From JBBSBL01 sp038251325 (GTDB taxonomy: Bacteria; Actinomycetota; Thermoleophilia; Solirubrobacterales; Solirubrobacteraceae): a stretch of 64,000 bases of DNA. Shown piece by piece: positions 1 through 10,601 of the stretch (positions within the stretch are counted from its first letter, which is position 1; each line of letters opens with the position of its first letter). A program made the translations under genes and the position numbers. The stretch covers positions 4,160-68,159 of the forward strand of contig JBBSBL010000008.1 of NCBI GenBank assembly GCA_038251325.1. The letters run 5' to 3'. The notes under the pieces were generated by a model, which was not told the DNA's origin, did not search any database, and saw only the letters and a program-made list of their open reading frames with translations.

Positions 1-2182
1 GGCCACGGTCGCCGCCGCGGTCCCCGCCGCCGCCTCCGCCGCTGCCGACGGAGCCCAGGTCCTCGGCGCTCTTGCCGGCGACGTCGGGATCCTCGGCCAG
101 GCGCAGGCCGATCCGGCCGCGCTCGCGGTCGACCTCGACCACGCGCACGGAGATCTCGTCGCCCTTGTTCAGCACGTCCTCGACCGTCGCCACCCGCTCC
201 CCGGGCGAGACGTTGGAGATGTGCAGCAGGCCGTCGGTGCCCTTGGCGAGCTCGATGAACGCGCCGAAGGTCGTGGTCTTGACGACCTTGCCCTCGAACG
301 AGTCGCCGACCTCGACCTCCTTGGTCATCGTGCGGATCCGCTCGGCGAGCGCGTCGCCCAACTCGCCGTTGGCGGCGTAGACGCGCACGTTGCCCTCGTC
401 GTCGACGTCGATCTGGGCCTCGAACTCGTCCTGCAGGGCGCGGATCGTCTCCCCGCCCTTGCCGATCAGCAGCCCGATCTTCTCCGGGTCGATCTTCAGC
501 GCGGAGATCCGCGGCGCCCACGGCGAGAGCTCGCTCGCGGGACCGTCGATCGCCTCGCTCATCTTGCCGAGGATGAACTCCCGGCCCACATGGGCCTGGG
601 TGAGTGCGTCGCGCAGGATGTCGAACGACACGCCGGCGATCTTGATGTCCATCTGGAGCGCGGTGATCCCGCGCTCGGTCCCGGCGACCTTGAAGTCCAT
701 GTCGCCGAGGTGGTCCTCCACGCCGGCGATGTCGGACAGGACGATGTACTCGTCGCCCTCCTTGATCAGGCCCATGGCGATGCCGGCCACCGGGCGGGTG
801 ATCGGCACGCCGGCCTGCATGAGCGACAGCGAGCTGCCGCACACCGAGGCCATCGAGGACGACCCGTTGGACTCGAGGATATCGGACACCACCCGGATCG
901 TGTACGGGAAGCGCTCCTGGTCGGGGATCATCGGGACGAGCGCCCGCTCGGCGAGCGCGCCGTGACCGATGTCGCGACGCTTGGGGCCTCGCATGAAGCC
1001 CGCCTCCCCGACCGAGAACGGCGGGAAGTTGTAGTGGTGCCAGTAGCTCTTGCTCGTCTCGAGCCCGAGCGTGTCCAGGCGCATCTCCTCGCGGGTGGTC
1101 CCGAGCGAGACGACCGACAGCGCCTGGGTCTGCCCGCGGGTGAAGAGCGCGGAGCCGTGGGTGCGCGGCGCCACGCCGACCTCGATCGAGATCGCGCGGA
1201 TCTCGTCCGCGTCGCGCCCGTCGGGCCGCTTCTTCTGCACCGCGATCCGGTTGCGGATCAGCGAGCGCTCGAGCTTGTCGAACGCCATCTGCGCGGCGGC
1301 GCGCTGCTCCGCGTAGCCCTCGGCCTCGGCGTCGCCGGCGTAGGCCTCGAGGATCTGTGCCTCGACGGCCTTCGTCGCGTCCTGGCGCTCGAGCTTGTCG
1401 ACGACCTGGGTCGCCGCCTCCAGCGCCGGGCCGTGCGTGCCCTGGATGCGGGCGTAGAGGCCCTCGTCCACCTGCGGGACGTCGACCTCGGCCTTGGGCT
1501 TGCCGGCCTTCTCGCGCAGCTCGCGCTGGGCGGCGCAGAGCTTCTTGATCTCGCCGTGCGCGATGTCCAGCGCATCGAGGATCTCGGCCTCCGGCACCTC
1601 GTTGGCGCCGGCCTCGACCATGAGGATGGCCTCGTCGGTCCCGGCGACGATGAGGTCGAGGTCGCTGTTCTCGCTCAGGTCCTCCTCGCGCGGGTTGACG
1701 ACGAAGTTGCCGTCGATCTTCCCGATCCGCACGGAGCCGACCGCGGTCGGCACGGGGATGTCGGAGATCTGCAGCGCGGCGGACGCGCCGTTCATCGCGA
1801 GGATGTCGTAGGGGTGAACGTGGTCGATCGAGAGCGGGATCGCCACGAGCTGGGTCTCCCGGCGCCAGCCCTTGGGGAAGAGCGGGCGGATCGGCCGGTC
1901 GATCATGCGCGCGGTGAGCGTGCCCTTCTCGCCCGAGCGGCCCTCGCGCTTGAAGAACGAGCCCGGGATCTTGCCCGCGGCGTACATCCGCTCCTCGACG
2001 TCGACGGTGAGCGGGAGGAAGTCCACGTCGCGGGGGTTGCCCGCGGTCGCGGTGGCGAGGACCATCGTGTCGCCCGCGCGGACGACGACGGCGCCGGAGG
2101 CCTGCTTGGCCATCTTGCCGGTCTCGAATGAGATCTCGGTACCTGCGATCTCGACGGAGACCCGCTGTACGGCGTCAGACAT
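1..2182 (-). CDS. pnp: Polynucleotide phosphorylase (3' end outside window)
   Basis: Phosphorolytic 3'-5' exoribonuclease of RNA turnover. The translation from ATG at 2182 begins MSDAVQRVSVEIAG and continues with the typical PNPase core GKMAKQASGAVVVRAGD; the first RNase PH domain, helical linker, second RNase PH domain, KH and S1 domains follow in order. The S1 domain ends near base 60 (GRIGLRLAEDP) and runs into a Gly/Asp/Arg-rich tail (GSVGSGGGGGDRGG) still open at base 1, so about 727 codons are visible and only the extreme C-terminus is missing. Such a tail is common in actinobacterial PNPases. The gene stands apart from rpsO, from which a peroxiredoxin, a DsbA-like gene and an opposite-strand gene separate it, so it probably has its own promoter in 2183-2334. 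Confidence 0.97.
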   Translation of the reverse strand, partial: MSDAVQRVSVEIAGTEISFETGKMAKQASGAVVVRAGDTMVLATATAGNPRDVDFLPLTVDVEERMYAAGKIPGSFFKREGRSGEKGTLTARMIDRPIRPLFPKGWRRETQLVAIPLSIDHVHPYDILAMNGASAALQISDIPVPTAVGSVRIGKIDGNFVVNPREEDLSENSDLDLIVAGTDEAILMVEAGANEVPEAEILDALDIAHGEIKKLCAAQRELREKAGKPKAEVDVPQVDEGLYARIQGTHGPALEAATQVVDKLERQDATKAVEAQILEAYAGDAEAEGYAEQRAAAQMAFDKLERSLIRNRIAVQKKRPDGRDADEIRAISIEVGVAPRTHGSALFTRGQTQALSVVSLGTTREEMRLDTLGLETSKSYWHHYNFPPFSVGEAGFMRGPKRRDIGHGALAERALVPMIPDQERFPYTIRVVSDILESNGSSSMASVCGSSLSLMQAGVPITRPVAGIAMGLIKEGDEYIVLSDIAGVEDHLGDMDFKVAGTERGITALQMDIKIAGVSFDILRDALTQAHVGREFILGKMSEAIDGPASELSPWAPRISALKIDPEKIGLLIGKGGETIRALQDEFEAQIDVDDEGNVRVYAANGELGDALAERIRTMTKEVEVGDSFEGKVVKTTTFGAFIELAKGTDGLLHISNVSPGERVATVEDVLNKGDEISVRVVEVDRERGRIGLRLAEDPDVAGKSAEDLGSVGSGGGGGGDRGGDRG

Positions 2183-2200
2183 ATTGAGTTGTCCCTTCTT

Positions 2201-2222
2201 CTCCGCCCTTCGGTCGGCGGAG
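2201..2222 (-). promoter_or_regulatory. Hairpin in the pnp 5' leader
   Basis: On the minus strand CTCCGCC, an 8-base loop and GGCGGAG form a perfect 7-bp stem that ends 18 bases before the pnp ATG, with an AAGGGA Shine-Dalgarno-like stretch between. In enterobacteria the pnp leader carries a stem cut by RNase III that lets PNPase repress itself; whether that applies here is inference. The same stem read on the plus strand is followed by CTGTTTTATC, but no plus-strand gene ends upstream of it, so a terminator role is less likely. Confidence 0.5.
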
Positions 2223-2334
2223 CTGTTTTATCTTCTCTTGGTTCCGAACGCGGTGAAGCCTAGCGTGCGCGAGCGCGACGGCCTCCGCCGGCCGCGGGCT
2301 GACCCGGGGCCGGCGGGTCGCTCGTACCCGGGGC

Positions 2335-2832
2335 GTGCTGCTGCTCGGCGAGGTCCACACCCTGCGACGGGTCCAGCGCCTGGCGGCGCCGCCCGACGCG
2401 GTGTTCCCGTTCTTCGGCGACGCCGGCAACCTCGAGGCGATCACCCCGCCGCTGTTGCGCTTCCGCATCCTCACGCCGCGGCCGATCGCGATGCACGCCG
2501 GGACGCTCATCGAGTACCGCCTGCGCCTGCACGGCATTCCGGTCCGCTGGGTAACCCAGATCCTCGACTGGGAGCCCGGCGGGCGCTTCGTGGACAGCCA
2601 GATCAAGGGCCCCTACGCGCTCTGGCACCACACCCACGACTTCGCGCCCGACAAGGAGGGCGGCACGGTGATGACCGACACCGTCCGCTACGCCCTGCCC
2701 GGCGGGCCTGTGGGAGAGCTGGCCCGGCGCCTCGTCGTGGCCCGGGATCTGGAGACGATCTTCGACTTCCGCCGGGACGCGGTGGCGCGGGGCGTGGCTG
2801 TCCCGGCCGGCGTGGCTGCGACGCAGCCGTAG
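2335..2832 (+). CDS. SRPBCC-fold protein
   Basis: A 165-residue protein from a GTG start. It has the layout of small START/polyketide-cyclase (SRPBCC) proteins: an N-terminal strand (VHTLRRVQRLAAPPDAVFPF), a helix with FFGDAGNLEAITPP, then repeated strands (RFRILTPRPIAMHAGTLIEY, VRWVTQILDWEPG, DTVRYALPGG) and a long C-terminal helix ending in ETIFDFRRDAVA. This fold makes a hydrophobic pocket; the ligand cannot be told from sequence. It lies divergently from pnp with 152 bases between the two starts, and it ends 6 bases from the end of the convergent DsbA-like gene. No signal peptide or membrane segment is visible, so it is probably cytoplasmic. Confidence 0.8.
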   Translation: MLLLGEVHTLRRVQRLAAPPDAVFPFFGDAGNLEAITPPLLRFRILTPRPIAMHAGTLIEYRLRLHGIPVRWVTQILDWEPGGRFVDSQIKGPYALWHHTHDFAPDKEGGTVMTDTVRYALPGGPVGELARRLVVARDLETIFDFRRDAVARGVAVPAGVAATQP

Positions 2833-2838
2833 TCGCGC

Positions 2839-3354
2839 CTACCCCCCGACCTCCACGAGCCACGCCACCTCCGGCACGCCCTGGCACAGCGCCCCGTCGG
2901 GCCCGGCCACCGTCGGGGCTGTGGCCACGCCCGCGCGGATCCCGGCGCGGAACTCGCCCTCCACCCGCGCGGCGGCCGCCTCGCCCCGGCGGTCGGCCTC
3001 GAAGCGCGCGACGTCGAGCCCGAGGCGCTCGGCGCGGGCCCAGAGGTGGGGGTCGTCGAGGCGCCCCTGGTCGGCGAACAGCGCGTCGTGCATCGGCCAG
3101 AACGCACCCTGGGCGGCGGCGGCCTCGGCCGCGGCCGCAGCCGCCCGCGCACGGCGATGCTTCGAGGCCAGCGGGAAGTGGCGGAAGCAGACCCGGACGC
3201 GTGCGCCGGCGAGCCGCTCGGCGGCGAGCGCGCAGCGCGGGCACTCGAAATCGGCGTAGGCGACGACCAGTGGCGCGCCCGCCGGCCCCCGGACGCGGTC
3301 CGCTTCGCCGACCGGGGGCAGCGCGGCGCTGCCGAGATCCTCCCCGCCGGTCAG
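2839..3354 (-). CDS. DsbA-like thioredoxin-fold oxidoreductase, probable CTG start
   Basis: About 171 residues of the DsbA/Thioredoxin_4 type. The strand VVAYADFECPRCALAAERL carries a CPRC active site, FWPMHDALFADQ is the usual helical insert, and TAPTV supplies the cis-proline loop. No signal peptide is seen, so it may act in the cytoplasm together with the peroxiredoxin encoded just upstream. The start is unusual. No ATG, GTG or TTG lies between the peroxiredoxin stop and the thioredoxin fold. A CTG overlaps that stop as CTGA, the same geometry as the ATGA/GTGA junctions elsewhere in the window. The alternative, ATG at 3429, would overlap the peroxiredoxin gene by 79 bases and add an Arg-rich leader with no resemblance to the family. 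Confidence 0.8.
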   Translation of the reverse strand: MTGGEDLGSAALPPVGEADRVRGPAGAPLVVAYADFECPRCALAAERLAGARVRVCFRHFPLASKHRRARAAAAAAEAAAAQGAFWPMHDALFADQGRLDDPHLWARAERLGLDVARFEADRRGEAAAARVEGEFRAGIRAGVATAPTVAGPDGALCQGVPEVAWLVEVGG

Positions 3355-3812
3355 GAGAGCGCGGCGAGCCCGTCGAAGATGAGGTTGGCGCCGGGCAGCA
3401 CGCCGGGGTTCTCGCCCTGCCAGCTCCACCGCACGGCCGCCTCGGCGTCGGTGATGACGAGCGCGCGCTCCGCGAACCCGCCGGGATGCAGCACGCCGAA
3501 CGCGGCGCAGGTCGCGCCCTTGGGCTCGAAGTCGGAGAGCTGCGGCATCGTCACGCCGAGCTTCTCGCGGAAGGCGGCCTGGGCGTAGCCGGAGTCGCAG
3601 GAGACGCCGTAGAGCGTCGCGCCACGGGCGGCGAAGTCGCCCCGCACCTCCTCGTAGAGGTTCAGCTGGTCGGTGCAGGTCGGGCTGAAGGCGAAGGGGT
3701 AGAAGACGAGCACCGTTGTCTGGCCCTCGAGGTCGCCGCGGGTGAACGCGGCCCCCTTCTCGTCGCGCAGCGTGAACTCCGGCGCCGGGGTTCCGGCGGC
3801 CAGCACGCTCAC
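3351..3812 (-). CDS. Peroxiredoxin (AhpC/TSA family)
   Basis: A 153-residue thiol peroxidase that reduces hydroperoxides. The peroxidatic site is in the strand-turn LVFYPFAFSPTCTDQL, with the family pattern P-x3-T-x2-C; further cysteines occur in VSCDSGY and GATCAAFG, so a resolving cysteine is possible. Domain order and length fit the AhpE/BCP group. GTG at 3812 overlaps the rpsO stop as GTGA, which implies translational coupling to the end of the rimP-to-rpsO operon. The thioredoxin-fold gene that follows could be its reductant, which is inference from adjacency. Confidence 0.92.
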   Translation of the reverse strand: MSVLAAGTPAPEFTLRDEKGAAFTRGDLEGQTTVLVFYPFAFSPTCTDQLNLYEEVRGDFAARGATLYGVSCDSGYAQAAFREKLGVTMPQLSDFEPKGATCAAFGVLHPGGFAERALVITDAEAAVRWSWQGENPGVLPGANLIFDGLAALS

Positions 3813-4078
3813 TTCCGAAGTCCCAGCTCCTTGACCAGGGCGCGATAGCCCTCGAGGTCCGCGCGCTGGAGGTAGTTCAGGAAGCGGCGGCGGCGGCCGA
3901 CGAGCATCAGGAGCCCGCGCCGGGAGTGATGGTCCTTCTGGTGGCCGCGCAGATGCTCGGTGAGCTCGTTGATCCGCTCGGTGAGGACGGCGATCTGCAC
4001 CGCGGTGCGACCGGTGTCCTCGGGGCCCGAGCCGAACTGCGCGGCGAGCTCCCGCTTGCGTTCCTTGGTCACGGTCAT
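3809..4078 (-). CDS. rpsO: 30S ribosomal protein S15
   Basis: Primary 16S rRNA-binding protein of the small-subunit central domain. The 89 residues begin MTVTKERKRELAAQFG and include the conserved segments TGRTAVQIAVLTERINELTEHL and HHSRRGLLMLVGRRRRFLNY, giving the normal length for S15. An upstream in-frame ATG at 4102 would add eight residues not found in S15, so ATG 4078 is preferred. It follows ribF by 39 bases; in many bacteria rpsO also sits between truB/ribF and pnp, but here the peroxiredoxin and DsbA-like genes and a reversed gene interrupt that order. Confidence 0.97.
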   Translation of the reverse strand: MTVTKERKRELAAQFGSGPEDTGRTAVQIAVLTERINELTEHLRGHQKDHHSRRGLLMLVGRRRRFLNYLQRADLEGYRALVKELGLRK

Positions 4079-4117
4079 GCGGCGCAGGAGGCTAGCAGGC
4101 AACCCCCGGCCGGCCGG

Positions 4118-4987
4118 TCACCCGGCGACCGCCGCACGGGCGTCCTCGACATCCCGCGCCATCTGCTCGACGAGCGCGTCGGCGGAGGCGAAGCGGCGCT
4201 CCCCGCGCAGGCGGGCGAGGAACTCGACGCGGAGCTCGCGCCCGTAGAGGTCCCCGTCCCAGTCGATCAGGAACGCCTCGACGAGCAGGCCGCGGCCGGT
4301 GGAGAAGGTCGGCCGCACCCCGACGTTCACGGCGGCGGCCTGCCCGCCGGCCCGGCAGGCGTAGACGCCGTGCCCGGGGCACACGAGCCCGTCGGCGGGC
4401 ACGAGGTTCGCCGTGGGGTAGCCGAGCTCGCGGCCGCGCTTGTCGCCGTGCGCGACCTCGCCGCGCAGCTCGAAGGGATGGCCGAGGAAGGCGGCGGCGG
4501 TGTCGACCTCGCCGGCCAGCACGAGGCCGCGGATGTGGCTGGAGGACACGATCTCGCCCTGCACCTCGACCAGCGGGACCACCCGGGCCTCGAAGCGCCC
4601 GTCGGCGGCGAGCAGCGCCGTGTCGCCGCCGGCGCGGTGGCCGAAGCGGAAGTTCTCGCCCACGGTGACGCGCTCGGCCCGCAGCGCTTCGACGAGCACG
4701 CCGTCGACGAACTGCTCCGCCGTGCGGGCCGCGAAGGCCGCGTCGAAGGGGATGACGACGAGCTCCTCGGCCTCGAGCTCGGAGACGAGGTCGGCCTTCT
4801 GCTCCAGCGTGGTCAGCAGCGGCGGGGCGGCGTCGGGGCTGACGATGACCCGCGGGTGGGGCTCGAAGGTGAGCACGGTGTCGCTCCCGCGGATGACCTC
4901 GCGGTGGCCGAGGTGGACGCCGTCGAACTCCCCGACGGCGACGCGGCGCGGGCGGGACTCGGCGTCGGCGAGGAGCGTGATGCGCAT
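4118..4987 (-). CDS. ribF: Bifunctional riboflavin kinase / FMN adenylyltransferase
   Basis: Makes FMN and then FAD from riboflavin. The N-terminal adenylyltransferase half carries AVGEFDGVHLGHREVI, a nucleotidyltransferase HxGH-type motif, with TFEPHPRVIV and VGENFRFGHRAGGD further in. The C-terminal kinase half carries ELGYPTANLVPADGLVCPGH and GVYA, followed by NVGVRPTF and VEAFLIDWDGDLYG. The length of 289 residues is close to the usual 300-310. The N-terminus is somewhat short around residue 34, where the typical linker after the HxGH helix is trimmed (VIRGSDTVLTFEPHP). It sits 18 bases after truB in the rimP-to-rpsO operon. Confidence 0.96.
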   Translation of the reverse strand: MRITLLADAESRPRRVAVGEFDGVHLGHREVIRGSDTVLTFEPHPRVIVSPDAAPPLLTTLEQKADLVSELEAEELVVIPFDAAFAARTAEQFVDGVLVEALRAERVTVGENFRFGHRAGGDTALLAADGRFEARVVPLVEVQGEIVSSSHIRGLVLAGEVDTAAAFLGHPFELRGEVAHGDKRGRELGYPTANLVPADGLVCPGHGVYACRAGGQAAAVNVGVRPTFSTGRGLLVEAFLIDWDGDLYGRELRVEFLARLRGERRFASADALVEQMARDVEDARAAVAG

Positions 4988-5005
4988 GCCGGAGCGGAAG
5001 GGTAG

Positions 5006-5824
5006 TCAGGCGCGCACGACGACGACCGGCCTGAGCGCGCCGCCCTCACGCGGCTCGGCCACGGCGACGAGCCCGTCGGGGTCCACCAGCCGCACCGGGC
5101 CGCTCGCCTCGCCCGGCAGCGCCTGCCCGTGCGCGGCCCGGCGCCCGCCCTCGGCGTCGAGCTCGACGGCGGGCAGGAAGTCGAGCGCCTCGCCCAGCGG
5201 GATCACGCGCTCCGCATCCGCGTCGGACACCCCGAAGGGCCCGATCTCCGTGCGTCGCAGGGCTGTGCAGTGGGCGTCGCCGAGGTCGGCGATCAGCGAG
5301 CGCACGTAGGTCCCCGACGAGCAGCGCACCACGAATCGGCGGCGATCCCCGTCGCGCCCGGTCTCGCGGAACTCCTCGACGACCACCTCCCGCTCGGCCG
5401 GAACGACGTCCTCGCCGCGCCGCGCCCGTTTGTAGGCGCGCTCGCCCGCGATCTTCACCGCCGAGTACGCCGGCGGTCGTTGCCGCACCACGCCGGTCGG
5501 AAGGGGAAGGTCGCCCTCGGGCACGCGACCCGTCTCGGTGATCTCGCCGTCCGGGTCACCCGTCGTCGAGGTCGCGCCGAACCGCGCCTCGACCTCGTAG
5601 ACCTTGGGCAGGGCCATGAAGAACCGTTGCGCCCGGGTCGCCCGCCCGACGAGCAGGAGCAGCAGGCCGGTGGCGAACGGGTCCAGCGTGCCGGCGTGCC
5701 CGACGCGGATGCCGCGGCCCAGGCGGCGGCGTGCCGCCGCCACCAGGTCGTGCGAGGTCGCCCGCGCGGGCTTGTCGACGAGGACGACGCCGTCCGGCGG
5801 ACGGGCCGGGCGCCCCGGGGTCAG
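5006..5824 (-). CDS. truB: tRNA pseudouridine-55 synthase, probable CTG start
   Basis: Forms pseudouridine 55 in the T-loop of tRNAs. Family motifs are clear: GVVLVDKPARATSHD near the start, VGHAGTLDPFATGLL with the catalytic aspartate, RQRPPAYSAVKIAGERAYKRAR, and CSSGTYVRSLIADLG. A PUA-like tail follows. From CTG at 5824 the protein is 272 residues, a normal size. The CTG overlaps the nrnA stop as CTGA. The nearest canonical codon upstream is a GTG 26 codons earlier inside nrnA, which would add an Arg/Ala-rich leader unlike TruB; no ATG/GTG/TTG lies between the nrnA stop and the first conserved motif. Confidence 0.93.
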   Translation of the reverse strand: MTPGRPARPPDGVVLVDKPARATSHDLVAAARRRLGRGIRVGHAGTLDPFATGLLLLLVGRATRAQRFFMALPKVYEVEARFGATSTTGDPDGEITETGRVPEGDLPLPTGVVRQRPPAYSAVKIAGERAYKRARRGEDVVPAEREVVVEEFRETGRDGDRRRFVVRCSSGTYVRSLIADLGDAHCTALRRTEIGPFGVSDADAERVIPLGEALDFLPAVELDAEGGRRAAHGQALPGEASGPVRLVDPDGLVAVAEPREGGALRPVVVVRA

Positions 5825-6846
5825 GAGCGGGCGCGGCCGTCGGCCGCCGGCTCGAGCTGCGCGGCGATCTCCCCGCGCAGGAACGCGACGAGCTCGTCCC
5901 ACGGGAGTGCGGTGGAGAACCCGGCGGCCTGTCGGTGGCCGCCGCCGCCCTGCGCCCGGGCGATGCGCGAGACGTCGACCCGGTCGTCGCTGGAGCGCAG
6001 CGAGACCTTGCGGGTGCCCTCCCGGCCCTCGCCGAGACGGTCGCGGACGACCGCCGCCACCGCCGTGCCGGACACCGAGCGCAGGTGGTCGATGACGCCC
6101 TCGGAGTGGCTCTCCTGGGCGCCGGTCTGCTTGTAGTCCGCGGTGGAGAGTCGCGTGAGCGTGAGCCGTCCCCCGTCGTAGCGCTCGATCTGGGAGAGGC
6201 CGCGGGCCAGGAGGTGCAGCTTGCCCTCGGGGATGCCCTCGTAGATGCGCCGATAGGTGGCGTGCACGTCGACGCCGGCCGCGATCAGCTCCCCCGCCAT
6301 CTGGTGCGCACGCGTGCCGGTGTTCTCGTACATGAACTTCCCGGTGTCGGTGACCAGGCCGACGTACAGCGCCTCGGCGATCTCCGTCGTCGGCGCGACG
6401 CCCAGGCCCTTCATGAGGTCCCAGACGATCTCGGCCGTGCACGAGGCCTCCGGCACGACGTGGTTCACCGTCCCGAACCGCGTGTTGTCGTGATGGTGGT
6501 CGATGTTGAGGATGTGCGCGCCCTCGCGCTTGAGCACGTCGGCCGGGTTGCGGTCGATATTGCCGCAGTCCAGGAAGACGATGGTCCGCTCCTCGACGTC
6601 GTCGGGCGGCACGCTGACCAGGCCGTCGAGCGGGAAGAAGCGGTACTCGTAGGGCAGCGGCAGCTCGTCGGGGCTCATGAACATGAGCGAGTCCTTGCCC
6701 ATAGCCGCGAGCACCTGCTGGGTGGCCACCATCGAGCCCAGCGCGTCCCCGTCGGGGTTCTCGTGGGTCACGAGGATGAAGCGGTCGGCCGCACGCAGCT
6801 GCTCCAGAACCTGGTCGCGCGTGGAGCGGTGGCCGTTCTCGTTCAC
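5821..6846 (-). CDS. nrnA: DHH/DHHA1 phosphoesterase (NrnA-like oligoribonuclease / pAp phosphatase)
   Basis: Likely degrades nanoRNA or pAp and linear dinucleotides. Over 341 residues the metal-binding motifs of the DHH family appear in order: VTHENPDGDALGS, IVFLDCGNIDRNP, NIDHHHDNTRFG with the DHH triad, and VGLVTDTGKFMYENT. The C-terminal DHHA1 domain has the GGGGHRQAAGFS loop. GTG at 6846 overlaps the rbfA stop as GTGA. In actinobacteria this gene regularly lies between rbfA and truB, as here, which supports the assignment. No transmembrane or GGDEF part is present, so it is the stand-alone cytoplasmic form. Confidence 0.94.
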   Translation of the reverse strand: MNENGHRSTRDQVLEQLRAADRFILVTHENPDGDALGSMVATQQVLAAMGKDSLMFMSPDELPLPYEYRFFPLDGLVSVPPDDVEERTIVFLDCGNIDRNPADVLKREGAHILNIDHHHDNTRFGTVNHVVPEASCTAEIVWDLMKGLGVAPTTEIAEALYVGLVTDTGKFMYENTGTRAHQMAGELIAAGVDVHATYRRIYEGIPEGKLHLLARGLSQIERYDGGRLTLTRLSTADYKQTGAQESHSEGVIDHLRSVSGTAVAAVVRDRLGEGREGTRKVSLRSSDDRVDVSRIARAQGGGGHRQAAGFSTALPWDELVAFLRGEIAAQLEPAADGRARS

Positions 6847-7205
6847 CGGTCCTCCCGCTCCGGCGCGTCCTCGTCGGAGGCGAGGATCTGCTCGATCCGC
6901 ATGCCGCGATCGACCGTCGGGTCGTAGCGGAACTCCAGCGCGGGAGTGTGCTTGAGCCGCAGCTCCCCGCCCACGCGGCCCTGGAGGTAGCCCTGGGCCG
7001 AGCGCAGGCCGTCGAGGGTGGCCTCCCGCTGCGCCTCGTCGCCGAGGACGCTCACGTGGACCCGCGCGTGGCGCAGGTCGGGGCTGGTCTCCACGGCGGT
7101 GACGGTCACGAAGCCGATTCTGGGGTCCTTGAGGTCGGTGACGATGGCGTCGCTGAGCACGGCGCGTACCGCCTCGTCGACACGACGCATGCGCGAGGAG
7201 GTCAT
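6843..7205 (-). CDS. rbfA: Ribosome-binding factor A
   Basis: A 30S maturation factor with a KH-like fold. The 120 residues begin MTSSRMRRVDEAVRAVLSDA and contain DLKDPRIGFVTVTAVETSPD and ARVHVSVLGD, with GYLQGRVGGELRLKHTPAL and FRYDPTVDRG toward the C-terminus; these are the core RbfA blocks. An acidic tail (SDEDAPEREDR) follows. It lies 54 bases after the DUF503 gene and overlaps nrnA by 4 bases, in the usual nusA-infB-rbfA order. Confidence 0.96.
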   Translation of the reverse strand: MTSSRMRRVDEAVRAVLSDAIVTDLKDPRIGFVTVTAVETSPDLRHARVHVSVLGDEAQREATLDGLRSAQGYLQGRVGGELRLKHTPALEFRYDPTVDRGMRIEQILASDEDAPEREDR

Positions 7206-7259
7206 CCTAGAGACACGATCCGCGGCCCGCGCCCGTAGCGTCGTATTGCACGAGGGCTC

Positions 7260-7571
7260 TCATCCGCGCAGGTCCTCGACGGTGAGGACGTGGCGCTCGA
7301 CGCTCACGCCCTCGGGGTGGCGGTCCACCAGCCAGCGCTCCACCCGGTCGGCCGCGGCGTCGGCGAGGCTCGGCGAGGAGGCGCACAGCGCCGCGGTCAG
7401 GGTGGCGCGCTGCCACAGGTCCTGATGGTCCACCTCGGCCACGGCGAGCCCGAGTCGGCCGCGCAGCTGGGCGGTCACCGGGCGCAGCGCCGCGCGCTTG
7501 GCCTTGAGGCTGCCGGCGTCGGGGAAGTGGAGGCCGATGACGAGGACGGCCACGGCGCCGCCGTCGGACAC
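7260..7571 (-). CDS. DUF503 (YlxP-like) small protein
   Basis: A 103-residue protein with the DUF503 pattern: VAVLVIGLHFPDAGSLKAKR near the start, then a helix, LGLAVAEVDHQDLWQRATL, and a helix ending in VERWLVDRHPEGVSVE. Members of this family sit between infB and rbfA in many Gram-positive bacteria; the molecular function is unknown. GTG at 7571 lies 12 bases after the infB stop; a second GTG at 7553 is possible and would remove six residues. Confidence 0.88.
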   Translation of the reverse strand: MSDGGAVAVLVIGLHFPDAGSLKAKRAALRPVTAQLRGRLGLAVAEVDHQDLWQRATLTAALCASSPSLADAAADRVERWLVDRHPEGVSVERHVLTVEDLRG

Positions 7572-7582
7572 GAGCCGATGCC

Positions 7583-10354
<2,772 letters not shown>

Positions 10355-10355
10355 C

Positions 10356-10601
10356 TCACTCCAAGTCTAGTTTCTCCGCCTCCACCGTCACGGGACGGCG
10401 AAAGGCGCGGGGCAGGGCGCGGCGCTCGAGGGCCGTTCCCAGGCAGGCGGCGCCGCAGACGTAGGCCCCCCGGCCGGGCCGCCGGCGGAGGGGGTCGGCC
10501 ACGACGCGGCCGTCGTCGGTCGCGAGGCGCACCAGGTCGCCCTGGGCGGCGATCCGCCCGCAGCCGACGCAGCGGCGCCGGGGCGTTCGCGTCCGGGCTA
10601 T
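10356..10601 (-). CDS. ylxR: YlxR (DUF448) RNA-binding protein with ATA start
   Basis: An 81-codon gene between nusA and infB. It encodes the YlxR hallmark RRRCVGCGRIAAQGDLVRL, then DPLRRRPGRGAYVC and CLGTALERRALPRAF. YlxR proteins bind RNA or nucleoid components; the paired cysteines are typical. The reading frame has a TGA at 10661-10659, and between that stop and the conserved CVGC there is no ATG, GTG or TTG. The only suitable codon is ATA at 10601-10599, overlapping the nusA stop as ATAG, with GGAGGG nine bases upstream as a Shine-Dalgarno sequence. Starting at the next canonical codon (GTG, 23 codons later) would delete the CxxC motif. Confidence 0.9.
   Translation of the reverse strand: MARTRTPRRRCVGCGRIAAQGDLVRLATDDGRVVADPLRRRPGRGAYVCGAACLGTALERRALPRAFRRPVTVEAEKLDLE

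Noticed and set aside
221..2131. Long plus-strand open frame opposite pnp
   Set aside because: It is antisense to a fully conserved PNPase and its translation is low-complexity, rich in Arg, Leu, Asp and Val. Such frames are expected opposite high-GC genes.
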